This document shows, one piece after another, positions 8,979-19,201 of a stretch of DNA of 46,190 nt; positions within the stretch are counted from its first letter, which is position 1, and each line of letters opens with the position of its first letter. The stretch spans positions 1 through 46,190 of the forward strand of contig JAJZMI010000087.1 of assembly GCA_021798335.1 (NCBI GenBank). The letters are read 5' to 3'. The DNA comes from Pseudomonadota bacterium (GTDB lineage Bacteria > Pseudomonadota > Gammaproteobacteria > Steroidobacterales > Steroidobacteraceae). Below the pieces are notes generated by a model. That model did not search any database. It was given only the letters and a program-made list of their open reading frames with translations, and was not told the DNA's origin. Both the position numbers and the translations under genes were made by a program.

Positions 8979-11405
8979 ATGAGCTGGCTGTTGCATCGAG
9001 TACTGGCACTTTGGGTGCGCTACAAGATCCTCCCGGAGGACGGTGAGGCTCGCCTGCGCGAGCGGCGGCGTCCGGTCTGTTACGTGCTCGAGCAGCGCAG
9101 CGCGGTCGATCTGGCGGTGCTGCAGAACGTCTGCGAGCGAGTGCATTTGCCCAGGCCGCGCAGGCGGCGCTTGCGCCGTCGGGGCGAGCGGCCCTCGTAT
9201 CTGTATCTCAGCCGCGTGCGCGGCTTCTGGAACGAGCGTATCGATCGGCGACCGCCGCCACAGATCGAGCAGCTGTTGCGCCTGCTCGAGGCCGATCCCG
9301 ATGCGGACTTCGACCTGGTGCCGGTGTCGGTCTATTGGGGCCGCGCGCCACTGCGCGAGAAATCGTGGCTGCGCCTGCTGCTTGTGGAGAACTGGGCACT
9401 CTCCAGCCGCGTGCGCAAATTCCTGCAGGTGCTGATCAACGGCCGCGACACGCTGGTCGAATTCAGCGAGCCGGTCTCACTGCGCAGCCTCATCGGACAA
9501 GACAGCGGGCTCGCGGTGCGCAGCCGGCGCATCACCCGCGCGCTGCGCGCGCAGTTCGTGCAGCGGCGCGCGGCCCGTATCGGTCCGGATCTGTCCCACC
9601 GGCGCACGGTGGTCACCCGGGTATTGCGGACCAGCGCCGTGCGTGCCGCCGTCGTTCAGTTGATGCGGGAAAAAAAGATCACGCGTCGTGCCGCGCTGCG
9701 CGAGGCGGCCGGCTACGCCAACGAGATCGCCGCGAATTACTCGCACGCGTTCGTGCGTTTCCTCGAGCGGGTGCTCACCTGGCTGTGGAACCGGCTGTAC
9801 GACGGTGTGACCGTGGGGCATCTCGAGACGCTCGAGCGGGTCGCGCAGGGGAACGAGATCATCTACGTGCCCTGCCACCGCAGCCACATGGATTATCTGC
9901 TGCTCTCGTACGTCATCTACGTCAACGGCTATGCGGTGCCGCACATCGCGGCCGGCGTGAATCTGAATCTGCCGGTGGTCGGGCGGTTCCTGCGCATGGG
10001 CGGAGCCTTCTTCATCCGCCGGCGCTTTCGCGGTAACGCCCTGTACACCGTCGTGTTCATGACGTATCTGGCGGCCATCATGGCGCGCGGGCATTCGCTC
10101 GAGTACTTCATCGAGGGGGGACGCAGCCGCACCGGTCGGCTGCTGCAACCCAAGACCGGCATGCTGTCGATGACCGTACGCAGCTACCTGCGCGAGCCGC
10201 TGCGCCCGGTGGTGTTCGTGCCGGTGTATTTCGGCTACGAGCGCATCATGGAGGGCAGCACCTACGTCGGCGAGCTCTCCGGCAAGCCCAAGGAAAAGGA
10301 GAGCGTCCGCGGCCTGGTGCGCTCGCTCGGCAAGCTGCGCGAGCGCTTCGGGCGTGTGCACGTCAATCTGGGCGAGCCGATCGCGCTCGCACAGGTTCTG
10401 GCGCAATCCGGGCCTTGGCCGGAACGGACCCCCGAGGCGGAGGCGCGCGCCGCGCGTGTCGGTGCGGCCGTGGAGGAGCTCGCCGCCCGGATCATGCGCA
10501 ACATCAACTCGGCCGCCGCGGTGACGCCGGTCAACCTGCTGGCGATGGTGCTGCTGGCCATGCCACGCCAAGCGCTGCCCGAGATCGATCTGATCCGCCA
10601 GATCGATTTATATCGGGCGCTGCTCGGCGGAGTGCCCTACAGCGAGCGGGTCACCGTGACCGAGCTGTCGGGTCAAAAGATCATCGCCTACGGCGAGGCG
10701 ATGAAGGTGCTGCAGCGGCAGGACCATCCCTCGGGCGATGTGCTGCACATGAGCGATGAGAGCGCGGTCCTGGCCGCGTACTTCCGCAACAACGTGCTGC
10801 ATCTGTTCGCGATGCCCTCCCTGCTGGCGTGCGTGTTCCTGAGCAACGCCGAAGTGACGCACGAGGAGATGCAGCGCCTCGGGGGGCGCATCTATCCGTA
10901 TATCGCCGCGGAACTGTTCCTGCGCTGGAACGAGGCGGAGGTGCCGGACGTGGTGGCGCGCGTTCTTGCCGAGCTGGCCCGCCACGGCCTGATCGAGCGG
11001 CACGCTGCACGCGGCGTGTGGCGGCGGCCGCCGCCCTCGAGCGCGCAGGCGATGCAGCTGTCCATTCTCGCGCAGGCGACCCTGCAGACCATCGAGCGGT
11101 ACTATCTTGCGATTGCACTGCTGCTGCAGGCGGGCTCGGGGACCATCAATCAGGCGACGCTCGAGGAGCGCTGCCAGCTCGCCGCGCAGCGCATCGCCGT
11201 GCTGTACGGGCTGAACTCCCCGGAATTCTTCGACCGATCCCTGTTCGCCAATTTCATCGATCTGCTGCGCCGGCGTGGCGTGATCCGCGGCAACGGTACC
11301 GGAACGCTCGAGTTCGACACGGTGTTGATGCAGGTCGCGGACGATGCGCAATTCGTCCTCAGCGAGCAGATCCGCCACAGCATTCTTCAGGTCACCCACG
11401 TGTGA
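8979..11405 (+). CDS. plsB: Glycerol-3-phosphate 1-O-acyltransferase
   Basis: IIYVPCHRSHMDYLLLSYV...GGAFFIRRRFRGNALYTVVF...LEYFIEGGRSRTGRLLQPKTGMLSMTVRSYL...FVPVYFGYERIMEGSTYVGELSGKPKEKES. Confidence 0.95.
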   Translation: MSWLLHRVLALWVRYKILPEDGEARLRERRRPVCYVLEQRSAVDLAVLQNVCERVHLPRPRRRRLRRRGERPSYLYLSRVRGFWNERIDRRPPPQIEQLLRLLEADPDADFDLVPVSVYWGRAPLREKSWLRLLLVENWALSSRVRKFLQVLINGRDTLVEFSEPVSLRSLIGQDSGLAVRSRRITRALRAQFVQRRAARIGPDLSHRRTVVTRVLRTSAVRAAVVQLMREKKITRRAALREAAGYANEIAANYSHAFVRFLERVLTWLWNRLYDGVTVGHLETLERVAQGNEIIYVPCHRSHMDYLLLSYVIYVNGYAVPHIAAGVNLNLPVVGRFLRMGGAFFIRRRFRGNALYTVVFMTYLAAIMARGHSLEYFIEGGRSRTGRLLQPKTGMLSMTVRSYLREPLRPVVFVPVYFGYERIMEGSTYVGELSGKPKEKESVRGLVRSLGKLRERFGRVHVNLGEPIALAQVLAQSGPWPERTPEAEARAARVGAAVEELAARIMRNINSAAAVTPVNLLAMVLLAMPRQALPEIDLIRQIDLYRALLGGVPYSERVTVTELSGQKIIAYGEAMKVLQRQDHPSGDVLHMSDESAVLAAYFRNNVLHLFAMPSLLACVFLSNAEVTHEEMQRLGGRIYPYIAAELFLRWNEAEVPDVVARVLAELARHGLIERHAARGVWRRPPPSSAQAMQLSILAQATLQTIERYYLAIALLLQAGSGTINQATLEERCQLAAQRIAVLYGLNSPEFFDRSLFANFIDLLRRRGVIRGNGTGTLEFDTVLMQVADDAQFVLSEQIRHSILQVTHV

Positions 11406-11412
11406 GGCTTCC

Positions 11413-11679
11413 ATGCATTTCTCCCGACCGCTGTACGAGGGATTGCCGTGGCTGTACATCGCACTCGGTGTCGCCGGGATCGCCGTCAGTTATTTCGTGG
11501 CCGAGTCCCGGGCGCTGGCTGCGTTCACCGGCATAGCGGGCTTCGTGGCGGTGCTGGCCGGCACGGTGATCTTGTTGCGGCGGCGTGATTTTCGCGAACT
11601 CGGCAGACGCTACGCCGGGGGCGATGCGGCCGAGCCGGATCGCAAGGGGCGCCCCGGGCCCGGCGCGGATCAGGATTGA
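11413..11679 (+). CDS. Small membrane protein (two predicted TM segments)
   Basis: MHFSRPLYEGLPWLYIALGVAGIAVSYFVAESRALAAFTGIAGFVAVLAGTVILLRRRDFRELGRRYAGG. Confidence 0.65.
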   Translation: MHFSRPLYEGLPWLYIALGVAGIAVSYFVAESRALAAFTGIAGFVAVLAGTVILLRRRDFRELGRRYAGGDAAEPDRKGRPGPGADQD

Positions 11680-12974
11680 GAGCGGGGCGAGATCGTCGGA
11701 ATCTCGAACGGCAGGTCCTCGCCGGCGAGGGTCGCCTCGTCGTGACCCAGCGCCGGAATGCCGGGCAGAGTGTCGGTCATATTCCCGTGCCCGCGCGATG
11801 CGCGCTCATCGAGGTACAACAGCTCGTGCTTGCCGATCAGTATCACATCGCCGTTGCGCAGATAATGCCGATGCACACGCTGCGAGCGTACGTACAGCCC
11901 GTTGGTGCTGTTCAGATCCTCGATGATGCTGGCCTGGCCGGTGGTTGTGATCTGACAGTGATGGCGGCTGATGAAGCGGCTCTCGATCTGCAGGTCGTTG
12001 TCGGGCGTACGCCCGACGATGATCCGTCCGGGCAGCAGCGGCAGCTCCTGGAGCGTGCGGCCATTCTCGGCGACCAGCACACGCGCAAGCGGCGGTACCG
12101 CCGGTTCGCGTCCGCCTCGCATGCGCGCGGCGGCCGGCGTGCCCAGGGGCTGGGGGCGCGCGGCATACTCGACCCATTGCAGCTCGGCGACCGCGTTGGC
12201 CACGTCCGCGGCGCTGACTTGGTCCCGGTCGGACGTGAACGCCGACATCAAGGCGGTGTCGCACAGGGTATTGATCAGACGCGGGACGCCGCCCGTGTAA
12301 CGATAGATTTCCCCGAAGGTGTCCGGCGCGAAGATTTCCCGGGCGCTGGCGCCGGCCACTTCCAGGCGGTGCCGGATGTACTCGGCGGTTTCCTCCGACG
12401 AGAGCGCGGTCAGATGAAAGCGCAGCCGGACGCGCTGATTCAGCTGCACGAGCTCCGGAGCGTCGAGCTTGGCGTTGAGTTCGGGCTGTCCGGCAAGGAT
12501 GATGCGCAACACCTTTTCCTTGGTGGTCTCGACGCCCGAGAGCAGCCGCACCTCCTCCAGCACGCGCTGCGAGAGGTTTTGCGCCTCGTCGACCACCAGC
12601 AGCACCCGCCGGCCGGCCGCGTACTGCTCGATCAGAAAGTTGTTGAGTGTCGCCAGCAGCTCGCTCTTCTTCATCTTGAACGGCGAGAAGCCGAATTGCG
12701 CCAGCAGCGATTGCAGGAAGTCGACCGCCGAGACCTGGGTCTGATTGATCTGCGCGACCACCACGTCCTGGGGGATCTCCCGCAGGAACGATTCGATCAG
12801 GGTCGTCTTGCCCGCCCCGATTTCCCCGGTGATCACCACGAAGCCGTCGGCGAACCAGATGGTCGATTCCATGTACGCCTTGGCGCGGGCGTGCTGTTTG
12901 GACAGATACAGGAACTGCGGATCGGGGCTGAGCCGAAACGGCAGCTCTTTCAGGTGAAAAGGCTCGATGTACAT
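11670..12974 (-). CDS. ExeA/GspA-type AAA ATPase fused to a C-terminal FHA domain
   Basis: MYIEPFHLKELPFRLSPDPQFLYLSKQHARA...GEIGAGKTTLIESFL (Walker A)...VLLVVDEAQNLS (Walker B)...RVRLRFHLTALSSEETAEYIRHRLEVAG; FHA: IIVGRTPDNDLQIESRFISRHHCQI...IIEDLNSTNGLYVRSQRV...LRNGDVILIGKHEL. Confidence 0.88.
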   Translation of the reverse strand: MYIEPFHLKELPFRLSPDPQFLYLSKQHARAKAYMESTIWFADGFVVITGEIGAGKTTLIESFLREIPQDVVVAQINQTQVSAVDFLQSLLAQFGFSPFKMKKSELLATLNNFLIEQYAAGRRVLLVVDEAQNLSQRVLEEVRLLSGVETTKEKVLRIILAGQPELNAKLDAPELVQLNQRVRLRFHLTALSSEETAEYIRHRLEVAGASAREIFAPDTFGEIYRYTGGVPRLINTLCDTALMSAFTSDRDQVSAADVANAVAELQWVEYAARPQPLGTPAAARMRGGREPAVPPLARVLVAENGRTLQELPLLPGRIIVGRTPDNDLQIESRFISRHHCQITTTGQASIIEDLNSTNGLYVRSQRVHRHYLRNGDVILIGKHELLYLDERASRGHGNMTDTLPGIPALGHDEATLAGEDLPFEIPTISPRSQS

Positions 12975-12988
12975 GGCGGGGGGGTATG

Positions 12989-14098
12989 CTACGGCAGGCG
13001 CACGTGCGAGGCCACCAGCCCCAGGACCGTGCGCGCGAGCCGGTCACGCCGGCCGGGCGAGGACTCGACGAGGGTGCAGTGACCGAGCTTGCGGCCGGGG
13101 CGGGGCCGTTTACCGTAATCGTGCAGATGCAGCCCCGCGAGCGCAAGCAGCTTCTCGCGCGCGGGGATCGTGCCGATCAGATTGACCATGGCGCTGTGTC
13201 CCAACGGACGGGTCGAGCCGAGCGGCAAGCCGAGAATTGCGCGCAGATGATTCTCGAACTGGCTGGTGGCGCAGCCTTCGATGGTCCAGTGGCCGGAGTT
13301 GTGCACGCGCGGGGCCATCTCGTTGGCGAGCAACCGGCCGTTGCGCACGAAGAACTCGATAGTCAGCACGCCTGTGTAGTGGAAGTGCTTCAGGCAGCGC
13401 GCCAGATACTGTGTGGCCGTGCGATGCCAGCGGGGCGGGCCGAACGGCGCGCGGGTGACCCGCAGGATACCGTCAGCGTGTACGTTGCCGTTCAGCGGGT
13501 AGACGGCCGTTTGCCCGCGCGTACTGCGCGCGCCGATGATGGATACTTCGCACTCGTACGACACCCATTCTTCGTACAGGAGCGGAACGCTGCCGAGCGC
13601 CTCCCAGGCGCGCTGCGCGTCCTCGCGGGTGCGGATGCGCATCTGACCCTTGCCGTCGTAGCCCATGCGGCGGGTCTTGAGTACCCCGGGCACGCCGATC
13701 TCGCGCAACGCGCGCTCGAGCGCCGCCTGTGAGCCGACCGCGCGCCAGCGCGTGGTGGGGATGCGAAGCCGCTCGAACAGGCGTTTCTCCGCGACGCGGT
13801 CCTGCGCGACGGCGAGCGCCGTGGCGGGCGGGCAGATGCGCGCGCGGCGCGCGCCGCCGGCATGCTTGCGCAGCGCCTCGACCGATACGTTCTCCCAGTC
13901 GAAAGTCAGCACCTGGGATTGGCGCGACAGCCACTTCAGGATCTGCGGGTCGGTGAACTCCCCGTGCACCACGGTCGCAACCTGGCCCGCGGGCGCTTCG
14001 CGCGCCGGGTCGAGGAAGAGAAAGTCGAGCCCGAGCGGATAGCCGGCCAATGCCAACATGCGGCCGAGCTGGCCGCCTCCGATGATGCCGATGGTCAT
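12989..14098 (-). CDS. purK: 5-(carboxyamino)imidazole ribonucleotide synthase
   Basis: [29 protein letters not shown]...[16 protein letters not shown]...[30 protein letters not shown]. Confidence 0.95.
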   Translation of the reverse strand: MTIGIIGGGQLGRMLALAGYPLGLDFLFLDPAREAPAGQVATVVHGEFTDPQILKWLSRQSQVLTFDWENVSVEALRKHAGGARRARICPPATALAVAQDRVAEKRLFERLRIPTTRWRAVGSQAALERALREIGVPGVLKTRRMGYDGKGQMRIRTREDAQRAWEALGSVPLLYEEWVSYECEVSIIGARSTRGQTAVYPLNGNVHADGILRVTRAPFGPPRWHRTATQYLARCLKHFHYTGVLTIEFFVRNGRLLANEMAPRVHNSGHWTIEGCATSQFENHLRAILGLPLGSTRPLGHSAMVNLIGTIPAREKLLALAGLHLHDYGKRPRPGRKLGHCTLVESSPGRRDRLARTVLGLVASHVRLP

Positions 14099-14592
14099 GT
14101 GCGGGCCGTGCGCGGGTCGGGTTGGGCGAGCACCGCCGCGGTCTGATCACGGCGGAACGCCGCGAGCGCCGAGTCGATCTCCGGATGTCTGTTGGCGAGG
14201 ATCGCCGCGGCGCACAGCGCCGCGTTGGCCGCGCCCGCCTCGCCGATCGCGAAGGTCGCCACCGGCACACCGGCGGGCATCTGCACGATCGACAGCAGCG
14301 AATCGAGTCCGCTCAAGGCCTTCGACTGCACGGGCACCCCGAGCACCGGCAAAGTGGTCTTTGCGGCGGTCATGCCGGGCAGGTGCGCCGCGCCGCCGGC
14401 GCCGGCGATGATCGCCTCCAGCCCGCGCTCACGGGCGGTGGCGGCATATTCGAACAGCAGGTCCGGCGTGCGGTGCGCCGAGATCACCCGGACTTCGTAG
14501 GCGACCCCCAACTTGTCCAACATCGCAGCGGCCGCGCGCAGCGTCTCCCAATCGGATCTCGAACCCATGATGATGCCGATCAGCGCTTGCAT
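14095..14592 (-). CDS. purE: N5-carboxyaminoimidazole ribonucleotide mutase
   Basis: [44 protein letters not shown]...[56 protein letters not shown]; overlaps purK by ATGA. Confidence 0.95.
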   Translation of the reverse strand: MQALIGIIMGSRSDWETLRAAAAMLDKLGVAYEVRVISAHRTPDLLFEYAATARERGLEAIIAGAGGAAHLPGMTAAKTTLPVLGVPVQSKALSGLDSLLSIVQMPAGVPVATFAIGEAGAANAALCAAAILANRHPEIDSALAAFRRDQTAAVLAQPDPRTART

Positions 14593-14602
14593 GGGGCGGA
14601 TT

Positions 14603-15148
14603 CTACCCAAGCAGGCCGCGTAACGCGCGAAACAGCGCCCGGCCCGCCGGGCCCTGCCGAGCGGCTCCCGCGGGCTGCTCGGTCCGCGCCGCGGCCGCGA
14701 GCGCCGCCCAATGCGATCGATCGAGGTCGGGGTGCAGCGCGGCGAGCGCCTCGAGCGCCGCATCCCCTTCGCCGACCAACCGCGCCCGCCAGTGCTCGGC
14801 CCGTTTGAAGCGCTGCGTCTCCTGGGCATCCTGCTCGCTGCGGGCGGCCAGCCTGCGGCGGATGGGCTCCGGGTCGATCTGGCGCATCAGCTTGCCGATG
14901 TACTGGCGCTGCCGCACGGCGGCCGCGCGGCTGCGGATCCGGCGCGCCTCGCGCACGGCCTCGAGCAGCGCCGCAGGCAGCTGCAGCGCGGCCAGATCGG
15001 CTTCGCGCAGCGCGATCAGCGCCTCGCCGAGGTCTTGTGCGGCATGCGCGCGGCGTTTTTTCTCGCTCTTGCTCGGCGGCTCGGCGCCCGGCTCGGGCGC
15101 CGAGCGTTCAGGTGCGGGCATGGGAAGATCCGCTGGTCGGCTGGCCAT
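14603..15148 (-). CDS. darP: YjgA/DarP family (DUF615) ribosome-associated protein
   Basis: [74 protein letters not shown]; divergent from pmbA as in E. coli. Confidence 0.85.
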   Translation of the reverse strand: MASRPADLPMPAPERSAPEPGAEPPSKSEKKRRAHAAQDLGEALIALREADLAALQLPAALLEAVREARRIRSRAAAVRQRQYIGKLMRQIDPEPIRRRLAARSEQDAQETQRFKRAEHWRARLVGEGDAALEALAALHPDLDRSHWAALAAAARTEQPAGAARQGPAGRALFRALRGLLG

Positions 15149-15250
15149 GGCTGCTACACTAGCGCATTCCGCCGGTTCGCGTGAGCACCGCGGCGGGCGT
15201 GCCCGCCGGCACACGCCCGGCGGCGGCCGACCGCGCAACGAGGACTCTTC

Positions 15251-16606
15251 ATGCAACAGGGGCTCGAGCCCAACGCTTCCGCGAGCACGCTTCACGATGC
15301 CGTGCGCTGTGCATTGGCGCAAGCCGCCCGACTCGGGGCTTCCCAGGCCGAGGCCGATGCCAGCATCGGGCAGGGACTCGGTGTGACGGTTCGCCTCGGT
15401 GAGGTCGAGACGATCGAATATCAGCGCGATCGCGGACTGGCGGTGACGGTGTATTTCGGCAAGCGCAAGGGCGCGGCAAGCACCGCGGATCTGAGCCGCG
15501 AGGCCGTCTGCTCGATCGTCGCCAAGGCGTGCGCCATCGCGCGTTTCACCGCCGAAGATCCTTACGCGGGTCTGATCGAGCCCGAGGCGCTGGCGCGCGA
15601 GATTCCCGAGCTCGACCTCGACTATCCCTGGGCGCTCGCGGCCGAGGAGGCGATCGGCATCGCCCGGCGCTGCGAGCGAGCCGGCATGGACGTCGATGCG
15701 CGCATCACCAACTCCGAGGGCGCCTCTGTCGGCAGTCAGCGCCACACGGGCGTGTACGGCAATTCGCACGGGTTTCTGGCCGGGTTTTCCGCGACCAGCC
15801 ACTCGATCAGCTGCTCGCTCATCGCCCGGCACGGCACTGAGATGCAGCGGGACTACTGGTACACGGCCGCCCGCGACGCGCTCGATCTGGAGACGCCCGA
15901 GGCGGTCGGCGTGCAGGCCGGCCGGCGCGCGTGCGCGCGGCTCGGGGCGCGCAAGCTGAGCACCCGGCGTGCGCCGGTCCTGTTCGCCCCCGAGATGGCT
16001 CGTGGGCTGTTGCAACACTTCGTCGGCGCGATCAGCGGCCCGAGCCAGTATCGCAAAGCCTCGTTCCTGCTCGGCGCGGCCGGACAGCGGGTCTTTCCCG
16101 ATTTCGTGCGCATGAGCGAGCGGCCGCACATTCCCAAGGGCCTCGGCAGCGCCCCGTTCGATGCCGAGGGCGCCGCCACGCTCGATCGGGAGCTCGTCGA
16201 GCAGGGCGTTCTGAGTGGCTATGTGCTCGGCAGCTACTCGGCACGGCGTCTGGGTCTTAAGACCACGGGTAACGCCGGCGGCATCCACAATCTGCTGGTG
16301 GCGGCGCATGGCGCAGGGGGCGCACATTCGCGCGAGGCGTTGCTGCGGCAGATGGGCCGGGGTCTGTGGGTCACGGAACTGATGGGCCAGGGCGTCAACG
16401 GCGTGACGGGCGATTATTCGCGCGGCGCAAGCGGATTCTGGGTCGAGGATGGCGCGATCGTGCATCCGGTGCACGAAGTGACCATCGCGGGGAATCTACG
16501 CCAGATGTACGGCGGCATCGTGGCGATCGGCAACGATGTCGATGTTCGCAGTACGATCCGCACAGGCTCGGTGCTGGTCGAAGAGATGACGATCGCCGGG
16601 GATTGA
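15251..16606 (+). CDS. pmbA: Metalloprotease PmbA (TldE)
   Basis: VRLGEVETIEYQRDRGLAVTVYFGKRKGAASTADLS...VLFAPEMARGLLQHFVGAISG...TTGNAGGIHNLLV...LWVTELMGQGVNGVTGDYSRGASGFWVEDG...NLRQMYGGIVAIGNDVD. Confidence 0.95.
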   Translation: MQQGLEPNASASTLHDAVRCALAQAARLGASQAEADASIGQGLGVTVRLGEVETIEYQRDRGLAVTVYFGKRKGAASTADLSREAVCSIVAKACAIARFTAEDPYAGLIEPEALAREIPELDLDYPWALAAEEAIGIARRCERAGMDVDARITNSEGASVGSQRHTGVYGNSHGFLAGFSATSHSISCSLIARHGTEMQRDYWYTAARDALDLETPEAVGVQAGRRACARLGARKLSTRRAPVLFAPEMARGLLQHFVGAISGPSQYRKASFLLGAAGQRVFPDFVRMSERPHIPKGLGSAPFDAEGAATLDRELVEQGVLSGYVLGSYSARRLGLKTTGNAGGIHNLLVAAHGAGGAHSREALLRQMGRGLWVTELMGQGVNGVTGDYSRGASGFWVEDGAIVHPVHEVTIAGNLRQMYGGIVAIGNDVDVRSTIRTGSVLVEEMTIAGD

Positions 16607-16684
16607 GCCGCCGGCAGGCTTGGGGAACGACGTTGACCGGAACCCGCTGCGCGCCCCGCCATCGGCTGCCTCGCCGCGGTACCC

Positions 16685-18121
16685 GTGCCCTGCCGCGCTA
16701 GAGCACCCGTGCAGACTCTGCAGAATCCTCCGCCCCACCCGAATCGGGCCTCTCTGCGCCTGCTTGCCGGCCAGGCGCTCAGCCGCGCAGCCGGGGCCCC
16801 CCTGGTGGCCGGCAATCGCGTGCAGCTGCTGATCGACGGTAGTGCGCACTTCGAGGCCTGGGGCTCGATGATCGCAGCGGCGCGCCACGACGTGCTGCTC
16901 GAGAACTACATCATCGCCGACGATGCCGTCGGGCGGCACTTTCGCGATCTGCTGATCGAGCGGGCCCGTGCCGGGGTGCACGTGGCGGTGATTCATGACT
17001 GGTTCGGGACGTTCGGCAACGCTGGCCATCGGTTCTTTTCCCCGCTGCGCGCCGCGGGTGTTGCGGTGCGCGCGTTCAACCGGCCGCGCCTGGAAAGCCC
17101 GCTCGGGTGGGTGGGTCGCGACCACCGCAAACTGCTCGCCGTGGACGGGCGAGTCGGATCGGTCTCCGGGGTGTGCGTCTCGGCCAAGTGGCTGGGCGAT
17201 GCGGCACACGGCGTGGCCCCGTGGCGCGACAGTGGATTGCTGATCGAGGGACCCGCGGTGCGGAGCATCGAAGCGGCGTTTCGTGACAGCTGGGGCGGAC
17301 TCGGCGATCCGTTGCCGTTCGATCCGGCGCCGGAACCAGCCGCGTGCGGGGACGTGGCGCTGCGCATCATCGCCACGCAGCCTGCCCATGGCGCGATGTT
17401 CCGGCTCGACAGCCTGATCGCGGGCATGGCTACCGAGAGCCTGTGGATCAGCGACGCGTATTTCGTCGGAATCCCAACTTACGTACAGGCCCTGGCCGCC
17501 GCGGTGACCGACGGCGTGGACGTGCGTCTGCTCGTGCCGGGCAGCAACAATCTGCCGGCGGTTGCCGCGCTCTCGCGTGCCGGCTACCGCCCGCTGCTCG
17601 AGGCGGGCATCCGGGTATTCGAATGGAACGGCAGCATGATGCACGCCAAGACCGCGGTCGCCGATGGCCGCTGGGCGCGCGTGGGCTCGTCCAATCTCAA
17701 TCTCTCGAGCTGGCTGGCCAACTGCGAGATCGATGCCGCCGTCGAGGATGCCGGGTTCGCCACGCAGATGCAGGCACAGTATTTGAGCGACCTCGAGCGC
17801 TCTACCGAGCTGGTGCTGCAAGGTCGCCGGCCGCGGCCCCGCGGGAGCGTCGCGCGCAATTTGCGCGGTGGAAGCTCCTCGCGCGCGGCCGCCAGCGCCT
17901 TGCGTCTGGCCAATACGGTGGGCGCCGCCATTGCGAACCGCCGTGTGCTCGGGAATTCCGAGCGTGGGGTGTTGACGGTCGCCGGTGCCGCGCTGATCGT
18001 GCTCGCCGCGCTGGGGTTCTGGTTGCCGCAACTGCTGGCGTGGCCGCTGGCGACGCTCTGCGGCTGGTTGGGACTGAGTCTATTGTGGCGGCGCCTCAAA
18101 CGCGCGCGGGCGCGCCGTTAG
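16685..18121 (+). CDS. Phospholipase D-type (cardiolipin synthase-like) protein with C-terminal TM region
   Basis: Two HKD motifs: DHRKLLAVDGRVGSVSG and MHAKTAVADGRWARVGSSNLN; hydrophobic C-terminal segment TVAGAALIVLAALGFWLPQLLAWPLATLCGWLGLSLLW. Start codon uncertain. Confidence 0.82.
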   Translation: MPCRARAPVQTLQNPPPHPNRASLRLLAGQALSRAAGAPLVAGNRVQLLIDGSAHFEAWGSMIAAARHDVLLENYIIADDAVGRHFRDLLIERARAGVHVAVIHDWFGTFGNAGHRFFSPLRAAGVAVRAFNRPRLESPLGWVGRDHRKLLAVDGRVGSVSGVCVSAKWLGDAAHGVAPWRDSGLLIEGPAVRSIEAAFRDSWGGLGDPLPFDPAPEPAACGDVALRIIATQPAHGAMFRLDSLIAGMATESLWISDAYFVGIPTYVQALAAAVTDGVDVRLLVPGSNNLPAVAALSRAGYRPLLEAGIRVFEWNGSMMHAKTAVADGRWARVGSSNLNLSSWLANCEIDAAVEDAGFATQMQAQYLSDLERSTELVLQGRRPRPRGSVARNLRGGSSSRAAASALRLANTVGAAIANRRVLGNSERGVLTVAGAALIVLAALGFWLPQLLAWPLATLCGWLGLSLLWRRLKRARARR

Positions 18122-18358
18122 ACCATCGGACGGTGTGGCTGGCGGCCCGAGGCCCCCGCGGCGGGGTTGGGGGCGCCCGTGCGAGAGCTTGGCCGGGGAC
18201 GTGGCTGCTGACTGCTGCACGCCTGTGGCGGCTCGGGCTGGCGGGCGCCGGAGGGGCCTCGCGGTGCCCGGTGGAGCGCGCGCATCGGAGCGTTCCTCGC
18301 GATAATATCGGGCCTGGAGAGCCTGCCGAGATTGTGGTCAGTTTCCGAGGTGCCGACC

Positions 18359-19165
18359 ATGGAATCGAAATTCATTCTCGTGCTCCTGGCGTCCACCACC
18401 GGCGCAACGCAATGCCTGCGCATCGCCTCGGTGGTGGGCGAACGGCTCGGCCAGAAGCTGCGGTTTGCACACGTCGAGATCGGGCCGCGCTCGATCCTGC
18501 TGCCCTCGCAGGAGCAGCTCTCGGAGTACGAGGTTGAGCACCTGGTCGATCGCGAGCGTGCGGAGACCGAGAAGCTGAGCGGCATCGTCGCGCAGTGGAC
18601 CCAGGCCAAGGGCATTTCCGCCGAGTTCGATCTCTACAAGGGCGATGAATGGCGGGTCATGCGGCATTACCGCAAGACGGCCAGCATGGTCGTGTTGGCC
18701 GCGCCGAATTCGCAACCCATCGGGCACCGCGAGGCGCTGCGCGCGGCGCTGTTGCGCACGCGTCATCCGGTCGTAATGGTCCCACACACCTGGGAAGGCG
18801 GATTCGCCCGGCGGCTGCTGGTGGGCTGGCGGGATGTGCCCCCGCTGCGCCGCGCGCTCGACGCGTTCCGGCCGTTTCTCACCGCCGCCGAGCAGGTTGA
18901 GGTGTTGGCGGTCGATCAGGAGGACAGTGTGCTCGAGAGTGCCCGCGCCGCCCTCGGCCCCATCGCCGCCGGTACTCGCTATCGCAGTGTGGTGTCCGAG
19001 GGGCGGCGGACCGCGACCGTGCTGCTCGATGCGGCCACGGCGTTCCAGGCGGACGGGCTCCTCATGGGGGCCTTCCGCCGCGGCGAGATCCTGAACTGGT
19101 TGGTGCCGGGCACTTCGAGCCGGCTGGTCCAATCGAGTTCAGTGCCGCTGCTGATGCATCCCTGA
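18359..19165 (+). CDS. Universal stress protein-like (tandem USP) protein
   Basis: MESKFILVLLASTTGATQCLRIASVVGERLGQKLRFAHVEIG...ASMVVLAAPN...LLVGWRDVPPLRRALDAFRPFLTAAEQVEVLAV...GRRTATVLLDAATAFQADGLLMGAFRRGEILNWLVPGTSSRLVQSSSVPLLMHP. Confidence 0.65.
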   Translation: MESKFILVLLASTTGATQCLRIASVVGERLGQKLRFAHVEIGPRSILLPSQEQLSEYEVEHLVDRERAETEKLSGIVAQWTQAKGISAEFDLYKGDEWRVMRHYRKTASMVVLAAPNSQPIGHREALRAALLRTRHPVVMVPHTWEGGFARRLLVGWRDVPPLRRALDAFRPFLTAAEQVEVLAVDQEDSVLESARAALGPIAAGTRYRSVVSEGRRTATVLLDAATAFQADGLLMGAFRRGEILNWLVPGTSSRLVQSSSVPLLMHP

Positions 19166-19201
19166 GGCGCGCGTGCAGCCCTGCACGCGCGGGCCGCGCC
19201 G

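Noticed and set aside
11806-13146. 446-aa minus-strand ORF overlapping the ExeA-FHA gene
   Set aside because: Out-of-frame; the overlapping 11670-12974 frame has Walker A/B and FHA motifs.
14603-16474. 623-aa minus-strand ORF spanning yjgA and antisense to pmbA
   Set aside because: Only the C-terminal 181 aa (from 15148) is real YjgA/DarP; the rest is antisense read-through of an open frame.
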